DNA of 7,500 bases from an uncultured Eubacteriales bacterium (GTDB taxonomy: Bacteria > Bacillota > Clostridia > Oscillospirales > Acutalibacteraceae), in contig CABQAC010000103.1 of NCBI GenBank assembly GCA_902462035.1, positions 1 to 7,500 of the forward strand, in the 5' to 3' direction. The notes under the pieces are model-generated. The model did no database searches, was not told the origin of the DNA, and was given only the letters and a program-made list of their open reading frames with translations. The first letter of the stretch is position 1. The number at the start of each line of letters is the position of its first letter. This document shows positions 1 to 6,504 of the stretch, one piece after another. The position numbers were made by a program, and so were the translations under genes.

Positions 1-794
1 ACAGGGTTGCAGTTCCAGCCGTTGTTGTTGCCCAGAATGCCGATTTCGTCATCGGTTCTTCCGTTGCCGTTAACATCCTTTTCCTTGACCGCTTTCAGGA
101 AGTTATACAGCTCTTCGGTGGTTTTGGGGTTTTCCATACCGGTGGCTTTCAGGAAGTCCTGATTGATCCACGCGCGCACAGAATACTGATTGGCTACGGC
201 TCCGCCAAAGGCCGGCGTACCGTAAATGCCGCCGTCGGGGGCCTTAACAAGGTTCAGGATATCTTTATCCGGATCCAAGCCAGCCTCTTCGCAGGCGTCA
301 TAGAAGAACTTGCCCTGCTTTTCGAAATAAGGGTTCAAGTCCACCAAAAAGCCCGCGGCACCATAAGATTCCCATCCGCTCTGGTTCAGGATGCCCATGA
401 TGATATCGGGCAGTTTGCTGTTACTATTGACTGCCAGCTCGATCTGCTGACGCGCTTCGTCGCCCTTATTGGGATAGAAGGAAAATTCAAAATCCGCATT
501 GGTTTTTTCCATCACCCACTGGGTCATGTAGTTCTGATCAGCATCATACGACAGCACGTTGGCATCTTGGGAAAGACCAATCGTAAACTTCGTCTTACCC
601 TTTTCCTTGAGTACCGGATATGTGCCTGGTTCCGCAACATTGGGATCGGTAATCCCCGTGTTGCTGCCTTCTTCGCTGCTGGCCGACTGGCTGGGTGTTC
701 CGGCCGAAGACGCGCCGTTATCTCCTTTGCAGGAGAACAGGCAGGTCGTCGCGAGAAGAGCAACCGCTAATAGGACCGCTACTTTCCTTTTCAT
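1..794 (-). CDS. Extracellular solute-binding lipoprotein of a sugar ABC transporter, paralogue 1 (3' end outside window)
   Basis: This is the N-terminal 264 codons of a secreted substrate-binding lipoprotein; the gene runs off the left edge, so the C-terminus is not visible. I read it from ATG at 794, preceded by GGGAGG (801-806) with a 6-nt spacer. Residues 1-22 are a lipoprotein signal peptide: a KRK start, a hydrophobic core and the lipobox LFSC with Cys22 as the lipidated residue. A Ser/Gly-rich tether follows to about residue 47. Residues about 240-250 contain an EF-hand-like loop, DVNGNGRTDDE, as in several LplA/AlgQ2/FusA-type binding proteins that hold calcium. By hand alignment the protein is about 82% identical to the product of the adjacent gene 846-2567, and homology continues to the window edge, so truncation by anything but the window is unlikely. 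It lies 51 bp downstream of that paralogue and is probably co-transcribed. The substrate is unknown; an oligosaccharide is inferred from the family and neighbours. Confidence 0.9.
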   Translation of the reverse strand, partial: MKRKVAVLLAVALLATTCLFSCKGDNGASSAGTPSQSASSEEGSNTGITDPNVAEPGTYPVLKEKGKTKFTIGLSQDANVLSYDADQNYMTQWVMEKTNADFEFSFYPNKGDEARQQIELAVNSNSKLPDIIMGILNQSGWESYGAAGFLVDLNPYFEKQGKFFYDACEEAGLDPDKDILNLVKAPDGGIYGTPAFGGAVANQYSVRAWINQDFLKATGMENPKTTEELYNFLKAVKEKDVNGNGRTDDEIGILGNNNGWNCNP

Positions 795-814
795 AAAATA
801 CCTCCCATATTTTT

Positions 815-848
815 TAAACTGTTTATACCCTAGAATACAAGCAGTTTA
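815..848 (-). other. Weak inverted repeat between the two binding-protein genes
   Basis: TAAACTG (815-821) and CAGTTTA (842-848) can pair as a 7-bp AU-rich stem with a 20-nt loop, overlapping the TAA stop of the upstream gene. It lacks a G/C-rich stem. In the direction of transcription it is followed by an A-rich run and the next ribosome site, so it does not look like a terminator. It could at most be a processing or stabilising hairpin in a bicistronic message. Confidence 0.3.
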
Positions 849-2567
849 TTTGCCCATGGTACGGTTATAAGCCTGCCGGTCAATTTCCAACTGCTCCTTA
901 TAACCCAAGCGCTCAATCTCCGCAAGGAAGGCGTTCCAATCGCTGTCGTTGTTGGGATTCATATTGCCAACAACAAACTGCGCCATGCATTCCTTCACGT
1001 AGCTGCGGATCGCTGTGCGGCTTTCCACCGTTTTTTCGGATTCCTCCTGGGTATAAATGATCTTAGCGACCAATTCCTCGGGTTCATGGCCCATAAAATT
1101 GGCAACCGCATGCGAATTCAAAACCTCTTTGATATTGGCCGGATCGTTCGCGTCGGTCACAAGACCGTTTTGGTACTTCGGCCGCTCGATATTCGGGAGA
1201 GAAGACGCTTGCCAAATGGATTTGGATTCGCGTCCCCAAACATTGTTGAGCACCTTGATCGAAGCCTTGAAGCCCAAGTCCTCGTAAAGGCCAGCTTCGC
1301 CTTCTTGAGCCTTACGCCAATCGGTTCCCTCGATGCCGAACCGCTTGATGATGGAGTAATCCTCATCACCGTAACCAGCGCACAGGAAAGCGAACGCCGC
1401 TTCGGGGCTGGCGCAGTCCTTGGTGATAAAAGCCCGCATAGAGGGCAGCGGGGGAACATAAGAAGCATATTGCGCGCCGTTCGGCCCCTTGATCGCCTCT
1501 ACCGCGTCATACATCGTGACCCGTTCCACGTCGATACCGCCGGTGCCGCCGGACACGCCGATGGCCACAATGGGATCCTCCGCGTTCATGGTCGCTACAT
1601 ACTGGGTGTTATCCTGGGTGAAGGAGTTGGGGCTGAGCAGACCTTCGTCCGCCAGCCTGCGGCAATAGATCAGGCCCTGACGGAACTCGTCCTTGTCATA
1701 CGCCACATCCAGCTGGCCGTCTTTGACAATAAACCGGTCGTCGGTGTTGTCCATATAAATGAACGCGTTCATCAGCCAAACGACAGGATTGCAGTTCCAG
1801 CCGTTATTGTTGCCCAGAATGCCGATTTCGTCATCGGTTCTTCCGTTGCCGTTAACATCCGTTTCCTTGACCGCTTTCAGGAAATCGTAAAGCTCGTCGG
1901 TGGTCTTGGGAGATTCCATTCCCGCCGCTTTCAGGAAATCCTGGTTGATCCACGCGCGCACCGAAAAAGAATTGGACACGCCAACGGCAAATTCCGGAAG
2001 TCCATAAATTCCGCCGTCAGGTGATTTAATGTAGCGGAGTATGTCCTTCTCCGGATCCAAATCCGACTCCTTACAGGCGTCGTAGAAGAATTTGCCCTGC
2101 TTTTCCAGATAAGGGCTTAATTCTAACAAATAGCCCGCGGCGCCATAAGCGTTCCATCCGCTTTCGTTTAGGATGCCCAAAATAATGTCGGGCAGCTTGG
2201 TATTGCTGTTGACTGCCAGCTCGATCTGCTGACGCGCTTCGTCGCCCTTATTGGGATAATAAACCCACTCGATATCCGCGTTGGTCTTTTCCTTGACCCA
2301 CTGGGTTTGATAGTTGTCGTCCTCATACGACAGCACGTTCGGGTCCTGCGAGACGCCGATCGTAAACTTGGTCTTGCCTTTTTCTTTCAGGACCGGATAG
2401 GTACCCGGTTCCGCCACGTTGGGATCGGAAATCCCCGTGCTGCTGCCGCTGCTGTCCGTTTGGCTGGGCGTCCCAGTCGACGACGCGCCGCTGTCCCCTT
2501 TGCAGGAGAACAAGCAGGTTGTCGCGAGAAGGGCAACCGCCAATAAAATCGCGACCTTCCTTTTCAT
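846..2567 (-). CDS. Extracellular solute-binding lipoprotein of a sugar ABC transporter (LplA/YtcQ-like), paralogue 2
   Basis: A complete 573-residue substrate-binding protein of the large LplA/YtcQ type (bacterial extracellular solute-binding family 1), expected on the outer face of the membrane and delivering a sugar or oligosaccharide to the LplB/LplC permeases. The ATG at 2567 follows TGGGAGG (2574-2580) with a 6-nt spacer. Residues 1-22 are a lipoprotein signal peptide ending in the lipobox L19-F-S-C22; residues 23-50 are a Ser/Gly/Thr-rich tether. The mature part has family-like features: a 'KLPDII' segment near 124-129, 'YGLPEF' near 188-193, an EF-hand-like DVNGNGRTDDE loop at 237-247 and an Asn/Trp-rich stretch at 252-264 that may line the binding cleft. 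A length of about 500-580 residues is usual for this subgroup and longer than ordinary maltose-type binding proteins. It is first in a two-gene unit with its paralogue and has its own predicted promoter, separate from the regulator upstream. Class is certain; ligand is not. Confidence 0.95.
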   Translation of the reverse strand: MKRKVAILLAVALLATTCLFSCKGDSGASSTGTPSQTDSSGSSTGISDPNVAEPGTYPVLKEKGKTKFTIGVSQDPNVLSYEDDNYQTQWVKEKTNADIEWVYYPNKGDEARQQIELAVNSNTKLPDIILGILNESGWNAYGAAGYLLELSPYLEKQGKFFYDACKESDLDPEKDILRYIKSPDGGIYGLPEFAVGVSNSFSVRAWINQDFLKAAGMESPKTTDELYDFLKAVKETDVNGNGRTDDEIGILGNNNGWNCNPVVWLMNAFIYMDNTDDRFIVKDGQLDVAYDKDEFRQGLIYCRRLADEGLLSPNSFTQDNTQYVATMNAEDPIVAIGVSGGTGGIDVERVTMYDAVEAIKGPNGAQYASYVPPLPSMRAFITKDCASPEAAFAFLCAGYGDEDYSIIKRFGIEGTDWRKAQEGEAGLYEDLGFKASIKVLNNVWGRESKSIWQASSLPNIERPKYQNGLVTDANDPANIKEVLNSHAVANFMGHEPEELVAKIIYTQEESEKTVESRTAIRSYVKECMAQFVVGNMNPNNDSDWNAFLAEIERLGYKEQLEIDRQAYNRTMGK

Positions 2568-2604
2568 AACATACCTCCCAAATTCCTCTTTTCCTCATTT
2601 TCCA

Positions 2605-2647
2605 GAAAGCCTGGGTACTATAAGGCCCAATAGAACCGCAGGCTTTC
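2605..2647 (-). promoter_or_regulatory. Predicted 5'-leader hairpin of the binding-protein transcript
   Basis: GAAAGCCTG (2605-2613) and CAGGCTTTC (2639-2647) form a perfect 9-bp stem enclosing 25 nt, inside which GGG (2613-2615, sharing one base with the outer arm) or part of it may pair with CCC (2626-2628). The outer base, 2647, falls about where transcription should start from the predicted -10 at 2654-2659, so the hairpin would sit at the very 5' end of the message. In the minus direction it is followed by TGGAAAATG, not a T run, so it is not terminator-like. A role in protecting the mRNA 5' end or binding a regulator is inferred. Confidence 0.5.
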
Positions 2648-2653
2648 ATTTGC

Positions 2654-2682
2654 AGTATAGTAGCCCTGTCCCCAAGCGTAAA
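2654..2682 (-). promoter_or_regulatory. Predicted sigma-A promoter of the binding-protein genes
   Basis: On the minus strand, TTTACG (-35, 2677-2682) and TATACT (-10, 2654-2659) are separated by 17 bp. They match TTGACA/TATAAT at 4/6 and 5/6. The start point would be near 2647, leaving an 80-nt leader before the ATG at 2567. The weak -35 fits an activator-dependent promoter. This promoter would let the lipoproteins be made independently of the regulator gene, which has its own terminator hairpin in between. Confidence 0.55.
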
Positions 2683-2689
2683 TTGGAAA
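2677..2689 (-). promoter_or_regulatory. Candidate regulator site shared with the permease promoter (copy 1)
   Basis: The minus strand reads TTTCCAATTTACG, ending in the predicted -35 hexamer. The permease promoter has TTTCCGCTTTACA in exactly the same register (5369-5381), 10 of 13 positions identical, with a further matching T two bases upstream in each. A site overlapping the -35 box is a common place for AraC-family activators. Assigning it to the neighbouring regulator is inference. Confidence 0.4.
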
Positions 2690-2807
2690 TACCGATGGAC
2701 GGGTGAATATGTTAAGAAAGTGAGATGGAAAAAATCCAGAAAAGCTGAATTTCTCCACAAACAGACCAAAAAAGCTTTGCAAATTCCTGTTTTTTTCACC
2801 AAATTGA
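2683..2807. other. AT-rich region upstream of the binding-protein promoter
   Basis: No gene is seen here. The stretch is rich in A and T runs and contains AAAAGCT twice, at 2740-2746 and 2770-2776, exactly 30 bp apart, plus a small inverted repeat AGAAA/TTTCT around 2739-2753. Such spaced repeats upstream of a promoter could be binding sites for a dimeric activator, but AT-rich sequence gives such matches easily. Confidence 0.25.
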
Positions 2808-2835
2808 AAGAACCGGTGGAATACCACCGGTTCTT
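2808..2835 (-). terminator. Rho-independent terminator of the AraC-type regulator gene
   Basis: A perfect 12-bp stem, AAGAACCGGTGG (2808-2819) with CCACCGGTTCTT (2824-2835), encloses a 4-nt AATA loop. It begins 5 nt after the TAA stop of the regulator gene. On the minus strand it is followed by TCAATTTGG, a short interrupted T tract. The stem is strong and well placed but the tail is only moderate, so read-through into the binding-protein genes is possible. Confidence 0.7.
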
Positions 2836-2840
2836 GTTGG

Positions 2841-5141
2841 TTAGGACAGGTCATCCGACGAATTTCCGTGTCCCTTCTCTTCTTTTTGTGTTCGTCTTTC
2901 TTGGATTGTATGGTCACGGTAAGTGGAGGGCGACATATTAAACTTGCGCGTAAATGCTTTATAAAAGGTGTTCTTGCTGTCAAACCCCACCATCTGCGCC
3001 ACATCGGTAATCGGCGTGGAGGTATTGGCCAAAAGCCGTTCCGCCTCGCGCATCCGCAAATTTTCAAGGTGTGCCGTATAATTGATTCCCGTTTGTTCTT
3101 TAATAAATTGCGACGCATACCGGTTGGAAATGCCGAAATGGTCCGCGATCATGGTCAGGCTTAAATCCGCGCAGCCGTAATTGGCCTGAATAAATCCTAA
3201 AATATCTTCCTTTAAGCGGGAATTGTGGCTGCGTTTTTTATTGTTAATACAGTCACAAATGGTAAGAGCCGTCTCTTTTTGCATCCGGATTAAGTTTATG
3301 GGCGATACATCCGGATCATAGTCGTAAATGGTTAAAAGGGTAGTCTTTAGCAGGTTGGACTGCACCGACTGAAAGATCATGGTAATAATATGGAAAATAT
3401 CTTCGGTTTGGCGGGAATTCACCGCATACCCGGAATTGAAATAGATGGTATCGAAGAACTCCGAAACGCCCGCGTCATCCCCCACGCTCAGCATTTGATG
3501 CAATTTCTCAAACCGGCTGAACGGAACGGTCGGCGGCTTTTGGGGCATCAAATCGAACACGCCGATCTCCTGATCCGGCTGCATGCGCAGCCATTGCAAA
3601 CAGTACCCGGCTTGGTCGTAAGCGCTGGAAAGCGCGTAAACGTCGTTGTGGATGGCGCTGACCGCTACATGAATCTGCTCTTCCGGCAAGGTCGCGTGCA
3701 GAATACGCATCATGCGGCTGAGTTCGTCGATTATCCGTTCGATTCCCCCGTTGCTCGCTACATTGATAACCACGCAAAGGTTTTTGTCCTCGTGAAGATA
3801 AATTTTCTGGAAAATCGTATGCAGCCGTTCGGTTAAAAAACGGTTTAAAAAGTGGCTTTGCAGCTCCGACTCTCCTTCCGCCTGCGAGGAAAGTCCGTCG
3901 CCCTGCAGCAAAACCAGTAGATAGCTCCCGTTAAACGCCTCCAGCCTTTCGAACACGCTGGAAACCACCGTCCGTTTGACAGCGTTTCCGTGCAGCATCA
4001 AGTTAAATACGGTCCATTCATTGCTCTTTTTCAGGGCGTCGAATTCCCCTTTCAGCGCGCCAGTCTGTTCGGAGATATTATCCAATGCGTTCTGTATATA
4101 ATGATAGACGCTTTCTTCTTCCCCCTGAATGCCGTCGTCGCCCCCCATGGAATGCAGTTTGGTCAGCACGTGCTTAAGGGGAGACTGGGTAAGGTAGGCA
4201 TACCCGATGGAACACAAAAGCGCCACGCCGAGCGCCCACAATATATTGATTAAAACGGTATTCATCATAGCGGTCAGGTCAGCGGTAAACTCCTCGTTCG
4301 TCACGCCGGAAACCAAGGTCAGGTTGCTGGCCGGGTCCCGCAAAACAACAAGGGTATAGCGGCTGCCGTCAAGCTCGATTTCATCCTGAGATTTTGGAGA
4401 TGCCAGCGGTTTTGCATCATAACGGTGAGAAATCAAAATTTCCTTATCGTCATTCATCAGATAAAAAAACTGGTTATCACCAATTTGAGGAATGAGAATT
4501 TGATCTTTGACGTGGCGGTTGTCAATCAGCACGCTGTACGCCACCGAAGGCATACTGCCAGCGGGATAAAAGCTATTGATTGTCAGGCATTCCTGCGCTT
4601 CCTGGTCCAAAAATTGAACAGTCTCCCCGGTCCAAAAGGTTTCCTTTTGAAAGAATAATCGGTTTTTCCACGTCTCATAATCCATGGATTCGTAATGAAA
4701 AAAGTACGGATAAAAGCTGTTCCGGTTATCGTAAATGCGCTCGTGGGTCAGCACGTAATCATTTTTTCGGAAAGAAACGACAACGCCTAAGATGGAGCTG
4801 TTGGCCAGATTGGCCGTAGAAAGATACCCGGACAGGTTGAGCAAGTATTGGTTTGCCTTAATGCTGCTGCCGTCTTCCATCGCCAAGTTTAAAATATCGG
4901 TATTCTCCCGTAATTGAAAAAGCACAGAGGTCTGTATGTTCTGCAAATCTGTTCCAATGGTATAAAAGCCTTTAGAAATTTGGGCGGAATAATCTTGAAA
5001 CTTAATTTTTTTGGTATTATCAAAAGCGGTTTTGAACACTGGCACCAACAGACAGATGGTTAGGAGTGCGACGCCAAAACATGTCAGCACATATTTTAGA
5101 ATCAGCCGCCTAAGCCCCTTGTCCTGTATCATCAATTTCAT
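2841..5141 (-). CDS. Membrane-anchored AraC/YesN-family transcriptional regulator with extracellular sensor
   Basis: A 766-residue one-component regulator. ATG at 5141 follows AAGGGG (5146-5151) with a short 4-nt spacer. Residues about 13-35 form a first membrane helix, about 36-285 an extracytoplasmic segment of Cache-like size, and about 289-315 a second helix. Residues about 400-520 resemble the degenerate GGDEF-like domain found in CdaR/PucR and YesN-type regulators; the clearest stretch is about 490-517 (VAVSAIHNDVYALSSAYDQA). Residues about 645-744 are the AraC DNA-binding domain: first helix-turn-helix about 660-685 (LTMIADHFGISNRYASQF), second about 711-743, with the family-typical VGFDSKNTFYKAFTRKFNMSPSTYR. 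The tail is highly charged. It lies between the binding-protein and permease genes and diverges from the latter, which suggests it controls both in response to an external ligand. The fold is well supported; the ligand and the exact sensor class are not readable here. Confidence 0.95.
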   Translation of the reverse strand: MKLMIQDKGLRRLILKYVLTCFGVALLTICLLVPVFKTAFDNTKKIKFQDYSAQISKGFYTIGTDLQNIQTSVLFQLRENTDILNLAMEDGSSIKANQYLLNLSGYLSTANLANSSILGVVVSFRKNDYVLTHERIYDNRNSFYPYFFHYESMDYETWKNRLFFQKETFWTGETVQFLDQEAQECLTINSFYPAGSMPSVAYSVLIDNRHVKDQILIPQIGDNQFFYLMNDDKEILISHRYDAKPLASPKSQDEIELDGSRYTLVVLRDPASNLTLVSGVTNEEFTADLTAMMNTVLINILWALGVALLCSIGYAYLTQSPLKHVLTKLHSMGGDDGIQGEEESVYHYIQNALDNISEQTGALKGEFDALKKSNEWTVFNLMLHGNAVKRTVVSSVFERLEAFNGSYLLVLLQGDGLSSQAEGESELQSHFLNRFLTERLHTIFQKIYLHEDKNLCVVINVASNGGIERIIDELSRMMRILHATLPEEQIHVAVSAIHNDVYALSSAYDQAGYCLQWLRMQPDQEIGVFDLMPQKPPTVPFSRFEKLHQMLSVGDDAGVSEFFDTIYFNSGYAVNSRQTEDIFHIITMIFQSVQSNLLKTTLLTIYDYDPDVSPINLIRMQKETALTICDCINNKKRSHNSRLKEDILGFIQANYGCADLSLTMIADHFGISNRYASQFIKEQTGINYTAHLENLRMREAERLLANTSTPITDVAQMVGFDSKNTFYKAFTRKFNMSPSTYRDHTIQERRTQKEEKGHGNSSDDLS

Positions 5142-5181
5142 CGAACCCCTTTTTTATCGTGAATATTTCCAGATTTCCATC

Positions 5182-5251
5182 GCTAGCAAATGGCGCCCAT
5201 CCAAAGCATTTTTGCAGTTTTCGCATTAAATAAGAGTCCTTGCTAGCAAAT
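5182..5251. repeat. Direct repeat GCTAGCAAAT, two copies 60 bp apart
   Basis: Identical 10-mers at 5182-5191 and 5242-5251, each beginning with the palindrome GCTAGC. They lie 41-110 bp upstream of the regulator start codon. They could be operator sites for autoregulation or for another regulator. A chance 10-bp repeat within 400 bp is not rare, so this is only suggestive. Confidence 0.35.
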
Positions 5252-5360
5252 TACACTAATTTGAATATAACATAGGTCATTTCGACAATATAGTTATTCT
5301 ATCTTTTTTCAACCTACCTGATATTTTTCACCCTTCTTTTTCATACTTGAAGAAACCAAT

Positions 5361-5381
5361 TGTGAATGTTTCCGCTTTACA
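5361..5381 (+). promoter_or_regulatory. Candidate operator over the permease -35 box (shared motif copy 2)
   Basis: Two overlapping signals are visible. TTTCCGCTTTACA (5369-5381) matches the binding-protein promoter element at 10 of 13 positions in the same register relative to -35. In addition TGTGAA-N9-TTTACA (5361-5381) is an imperfect palindrome with half-sites TGTRAA. On the minus strand TGTAAAGCGGAAACA resembles a catabolite-responsive cre box but carries one extra base, so I do not call it cre. Either the local AraC-type regulator or another repressor could act here. Confidence 0.4.
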
Positions 5382-5404
5382 GCGAATGGGATCGCGGTGA
5401 TAAT
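5376..5404 (+). promoter_or_regulatory. Predicted sigma-A promoter of the permease operon
   Basis: TTTACA (-35, 5376-5381) and GATAAT (-10, 5399-5404) are 17 bp apart, each 5/6 to consensus. The expected start is near 5411, giving a leader of about 120 nt before the ATG at 5530. It is the best promoter match in the divergent region and points at the permease genes. Confidence 0.6.
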
Positions 5405-5417
5405 GAAAACAGTAAAG

Positions 5418-5473
5418 AAAAAAGCGGCGCTGGACAGCAACAAAAGGCCCTTCTGTCCATTCACCGGCTTTTT
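5418..5473 (+). terminator. Terminator-like hairpin in the permease leader (possible attenuator)
   Basis: AAAAAGC (5419-5425) pairs with GCTTTTT (5467-5473), GG (5426-5427) with CC (5464-5465) past one bulged G, then after a small internal loop TGGACAG (5431-5437) pairs with CTGTCCA (5453-5459) around a 15-nt loop. The right arm ends in five T, then GATTT, which is intrinsic-terminator geometry; the A run on the left makes it terminator-like on the other strand too. It starts only about 7 nt after the predicted start site and lies 56 nt before the permease ATG. It could limit expression by early termination or simply protect the 5' end. Confidence 0.5.
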
Positions 5474-5529
5474 GATTTACCCGTGTTTTGATTTATCAAT
5501 AGATAAGGAAAAGGAGGAGGAAATTTTTC

Positions 5530-6492
5530 ATGGCTTTATCGAAGGCAGCCCGCACAAAATCCATCAATCCCAATTCCATTGGACTTGGAAAACGCATGCT
5601 GCGCTGCTGGCAGCTATACGTTTTCTTGCTGATTCCCGTAGTGTGGGTTATCCTATTTTGCTATGTCCCAATGACGGGCGTCCAGTTGGCTTTCCGCAAA
5701 TTTACCATCCAAGGCGGAATCTGGCACAGTCCCTGGGTAGGCTGGGATCAATTCACACGTTTTTTCACTTCCCCGCAGTTGGGAAGGATTTTACCCAACA
5801 CCATTATTCTTTCGTTTTACAGCCTGATCGCAGGCTTTCCGCTCCCCGTTATTTTTGCCCTGTGCTTAAATGCTCTGACCGCCAAAAGGTTTAAAAAGTC
5901 GGTTCAGACCATTACTTACATCCCCCACTTTATTTCCACCGTGGTTTTGGTGGGTATGCTGTATCAGATTTTCAACAACCGGATCGGCCTGTACGGCACC
6001 ATTGGCTATGCTTTGACCGGCGTTTCACCTCCGGACATTTTCGCCAGTGCCAGCGCGTTCCGCCACCTGTATGTCTGGTCGGGGGTTTGGCAGAACCTTG
6101 GCTGGGGGTCCATCATTTATATTGCTGCTTTGTCCGGCGTGGATCCGGAATTGCATGAATCCGCGCAGATCGACGGCGCGAGCCGGTTCCAGCGGGTGCT
6201 GCATATCGATCTGCCCACTATTCTGCCCACCATTTGCATTATGTTGATCCTCAACGCTGGCGGTATTATGAGCGTCGGCTTCGAGAAGACCTATCTGCTG
6301 CAAAACCAGCTTAATGTCACCACTTCCGAGGTAATTTCCACCTATACCTATAAAATAGGTCTAGCGGCCGGCGGACAAAGCGACTATTCCTACTCTACCG
6401 CCATCGGCCTGTTTAACTCGGTGGTCAACCTGTTGATGTTACTGACTGTGAATGGAATTTCCAGGAGAGTCAGTTCCAATAGTTTGTGGTGA
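5530..6492 (+). CDS. Carbohydrate ABC transporter permease, LplB type
   Basis: A 320-residue inner-membrane permease of the sugar ABC importer class (binding-protein-dependent transport, MalF-like position), related to LplB/YteP. ATG at 5530 follows GGAGGAGG (5513-5520) with a 9-nt spacer. Six hydrophobic segments are visible, at about 28-50, 87-113, 126-147, 177-199, 231-250 and 288-309. The cytoplasmic EAA loop, which contacts the ATPase, is at about 208-229 (LHESAQIDGASRFQRVLHIDLP); the first A of the EAA core is replaced by S, a common variant in LplB proteins. Other subgroup signatures are 'YVPMTGVQLAFRKF' near 45-58 and the 'NSLW' C-terminus. It is the first gene of a two-gene operon, with 28 bp to the next start. 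It should pair with the downstream permease to form the channel; the sugar is not identifiable. Confidence 0.96.
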   Translation: MALSKAARTKSINPNSIGLGKRMLRCWQLYVFLLIPVVWVILFCYVPMTGVQLAFRKFTIQGGIWHSPWVGWDQFTRFFTSPQLGRILPNTIILSFYSLIAGFPLPVIFALCLNALTAKRFKKSVQTITYIPHFISTVVLVGMLYQIFNNRIGLYGTIGYALTGVSPPDIFASASAFRHLYVWSGVWQNLGWGSIIYIAALSGVDPELHESAQIDGASRFQRVLHIDLPTILPTICIMLILNAGGIMSVGFEKTYLLQNQLNVTTSEVISTYTYKIGLAAGGQSDYSYSTAIGLFNSVVNLLMLLTVNGISRRVSSNSLW

Positions 6493-6504
6493 ACGGTGCA
6501 ACAG

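Larger units (their letters stand above)
1..2580 (-). repeat. Tandem duplication of the binding-protein gene
   Basis: Positions 1-807 and 1783-2580 are diverged direct copies covering the ribosome site, signal peptide and N-terminal half of the binding protein. The offset is 1773 bp at the start codons and 1782 bp at the left edge; the 9-bp change reflects three extra codons in paralogue 1, in the Ser-rich tether and near residue 85. I count about 48 substitutions in about 261 aligned residues. The block around DVNGNGRTDDE through WNCNP is nearly invariant, while residues about 190-200 and 85-105 vary most. This is an old, functionally maintained duplication rather than an assembly artefact. 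Confidence 0.9.
5142..5529. other. Divergent regulatory region between regulator and permease genes
   Basis: This 388-bp stretch has no convincing gene. From left to right it holds the regulator ribosome site (5146-5151), a GGAAAT direct repeat on the minus strand (about 5165-5177), GCTAGCAAAT twice (5182-5191, 5242-5251), an AT-rich centre (about 5250-5345), the predicted permease promoter (5376-5404), a terminator-like hairpin (5418-5473) and the permease ribosome site GGAGGAGG (5513-5520). I found no satisfying promoter for the regulator gene: the best candidate, TTGAAA-16-TATTGT on the minus strand (5285-5312), has a poor -10. Confidence 0.8.

Noticed and set aside
1086..2024. A 312-codon open frame on the plus strand, opposite the complete lipoprotein gene
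   Set aside because: It is antisense to a clear, family-typical coding gene, has no good ribosome site, and its product is Arg/His/Val-rich with no recognisable domain; a codon-bias shadow.
2323..3118. Minus-strand open frames (2323-2802 and 2618-3118) spanning the gap between regulator and lipoprotein genes
   Set aside because: They run out of frame through the regulator end, the terminator hairpin and the lipoprotein start, with no plausible ribosome site or domain.
5361..5381. Catabolite-responsive (cre) box
   Set aside because: TGTAAAGCGGAAACA on the minus strand resembles cre but has one base too many between half-sites and lacks the centred CG spacing, so I kept only a generic operator call.
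5397..5894. A 165-codon open frame starting in the permease leader
   Set aside because: It crosses the terminator-like hairpin and then overlaps the permease gene in another frame. The protein shows no family features and the start lacks a ribosome site.
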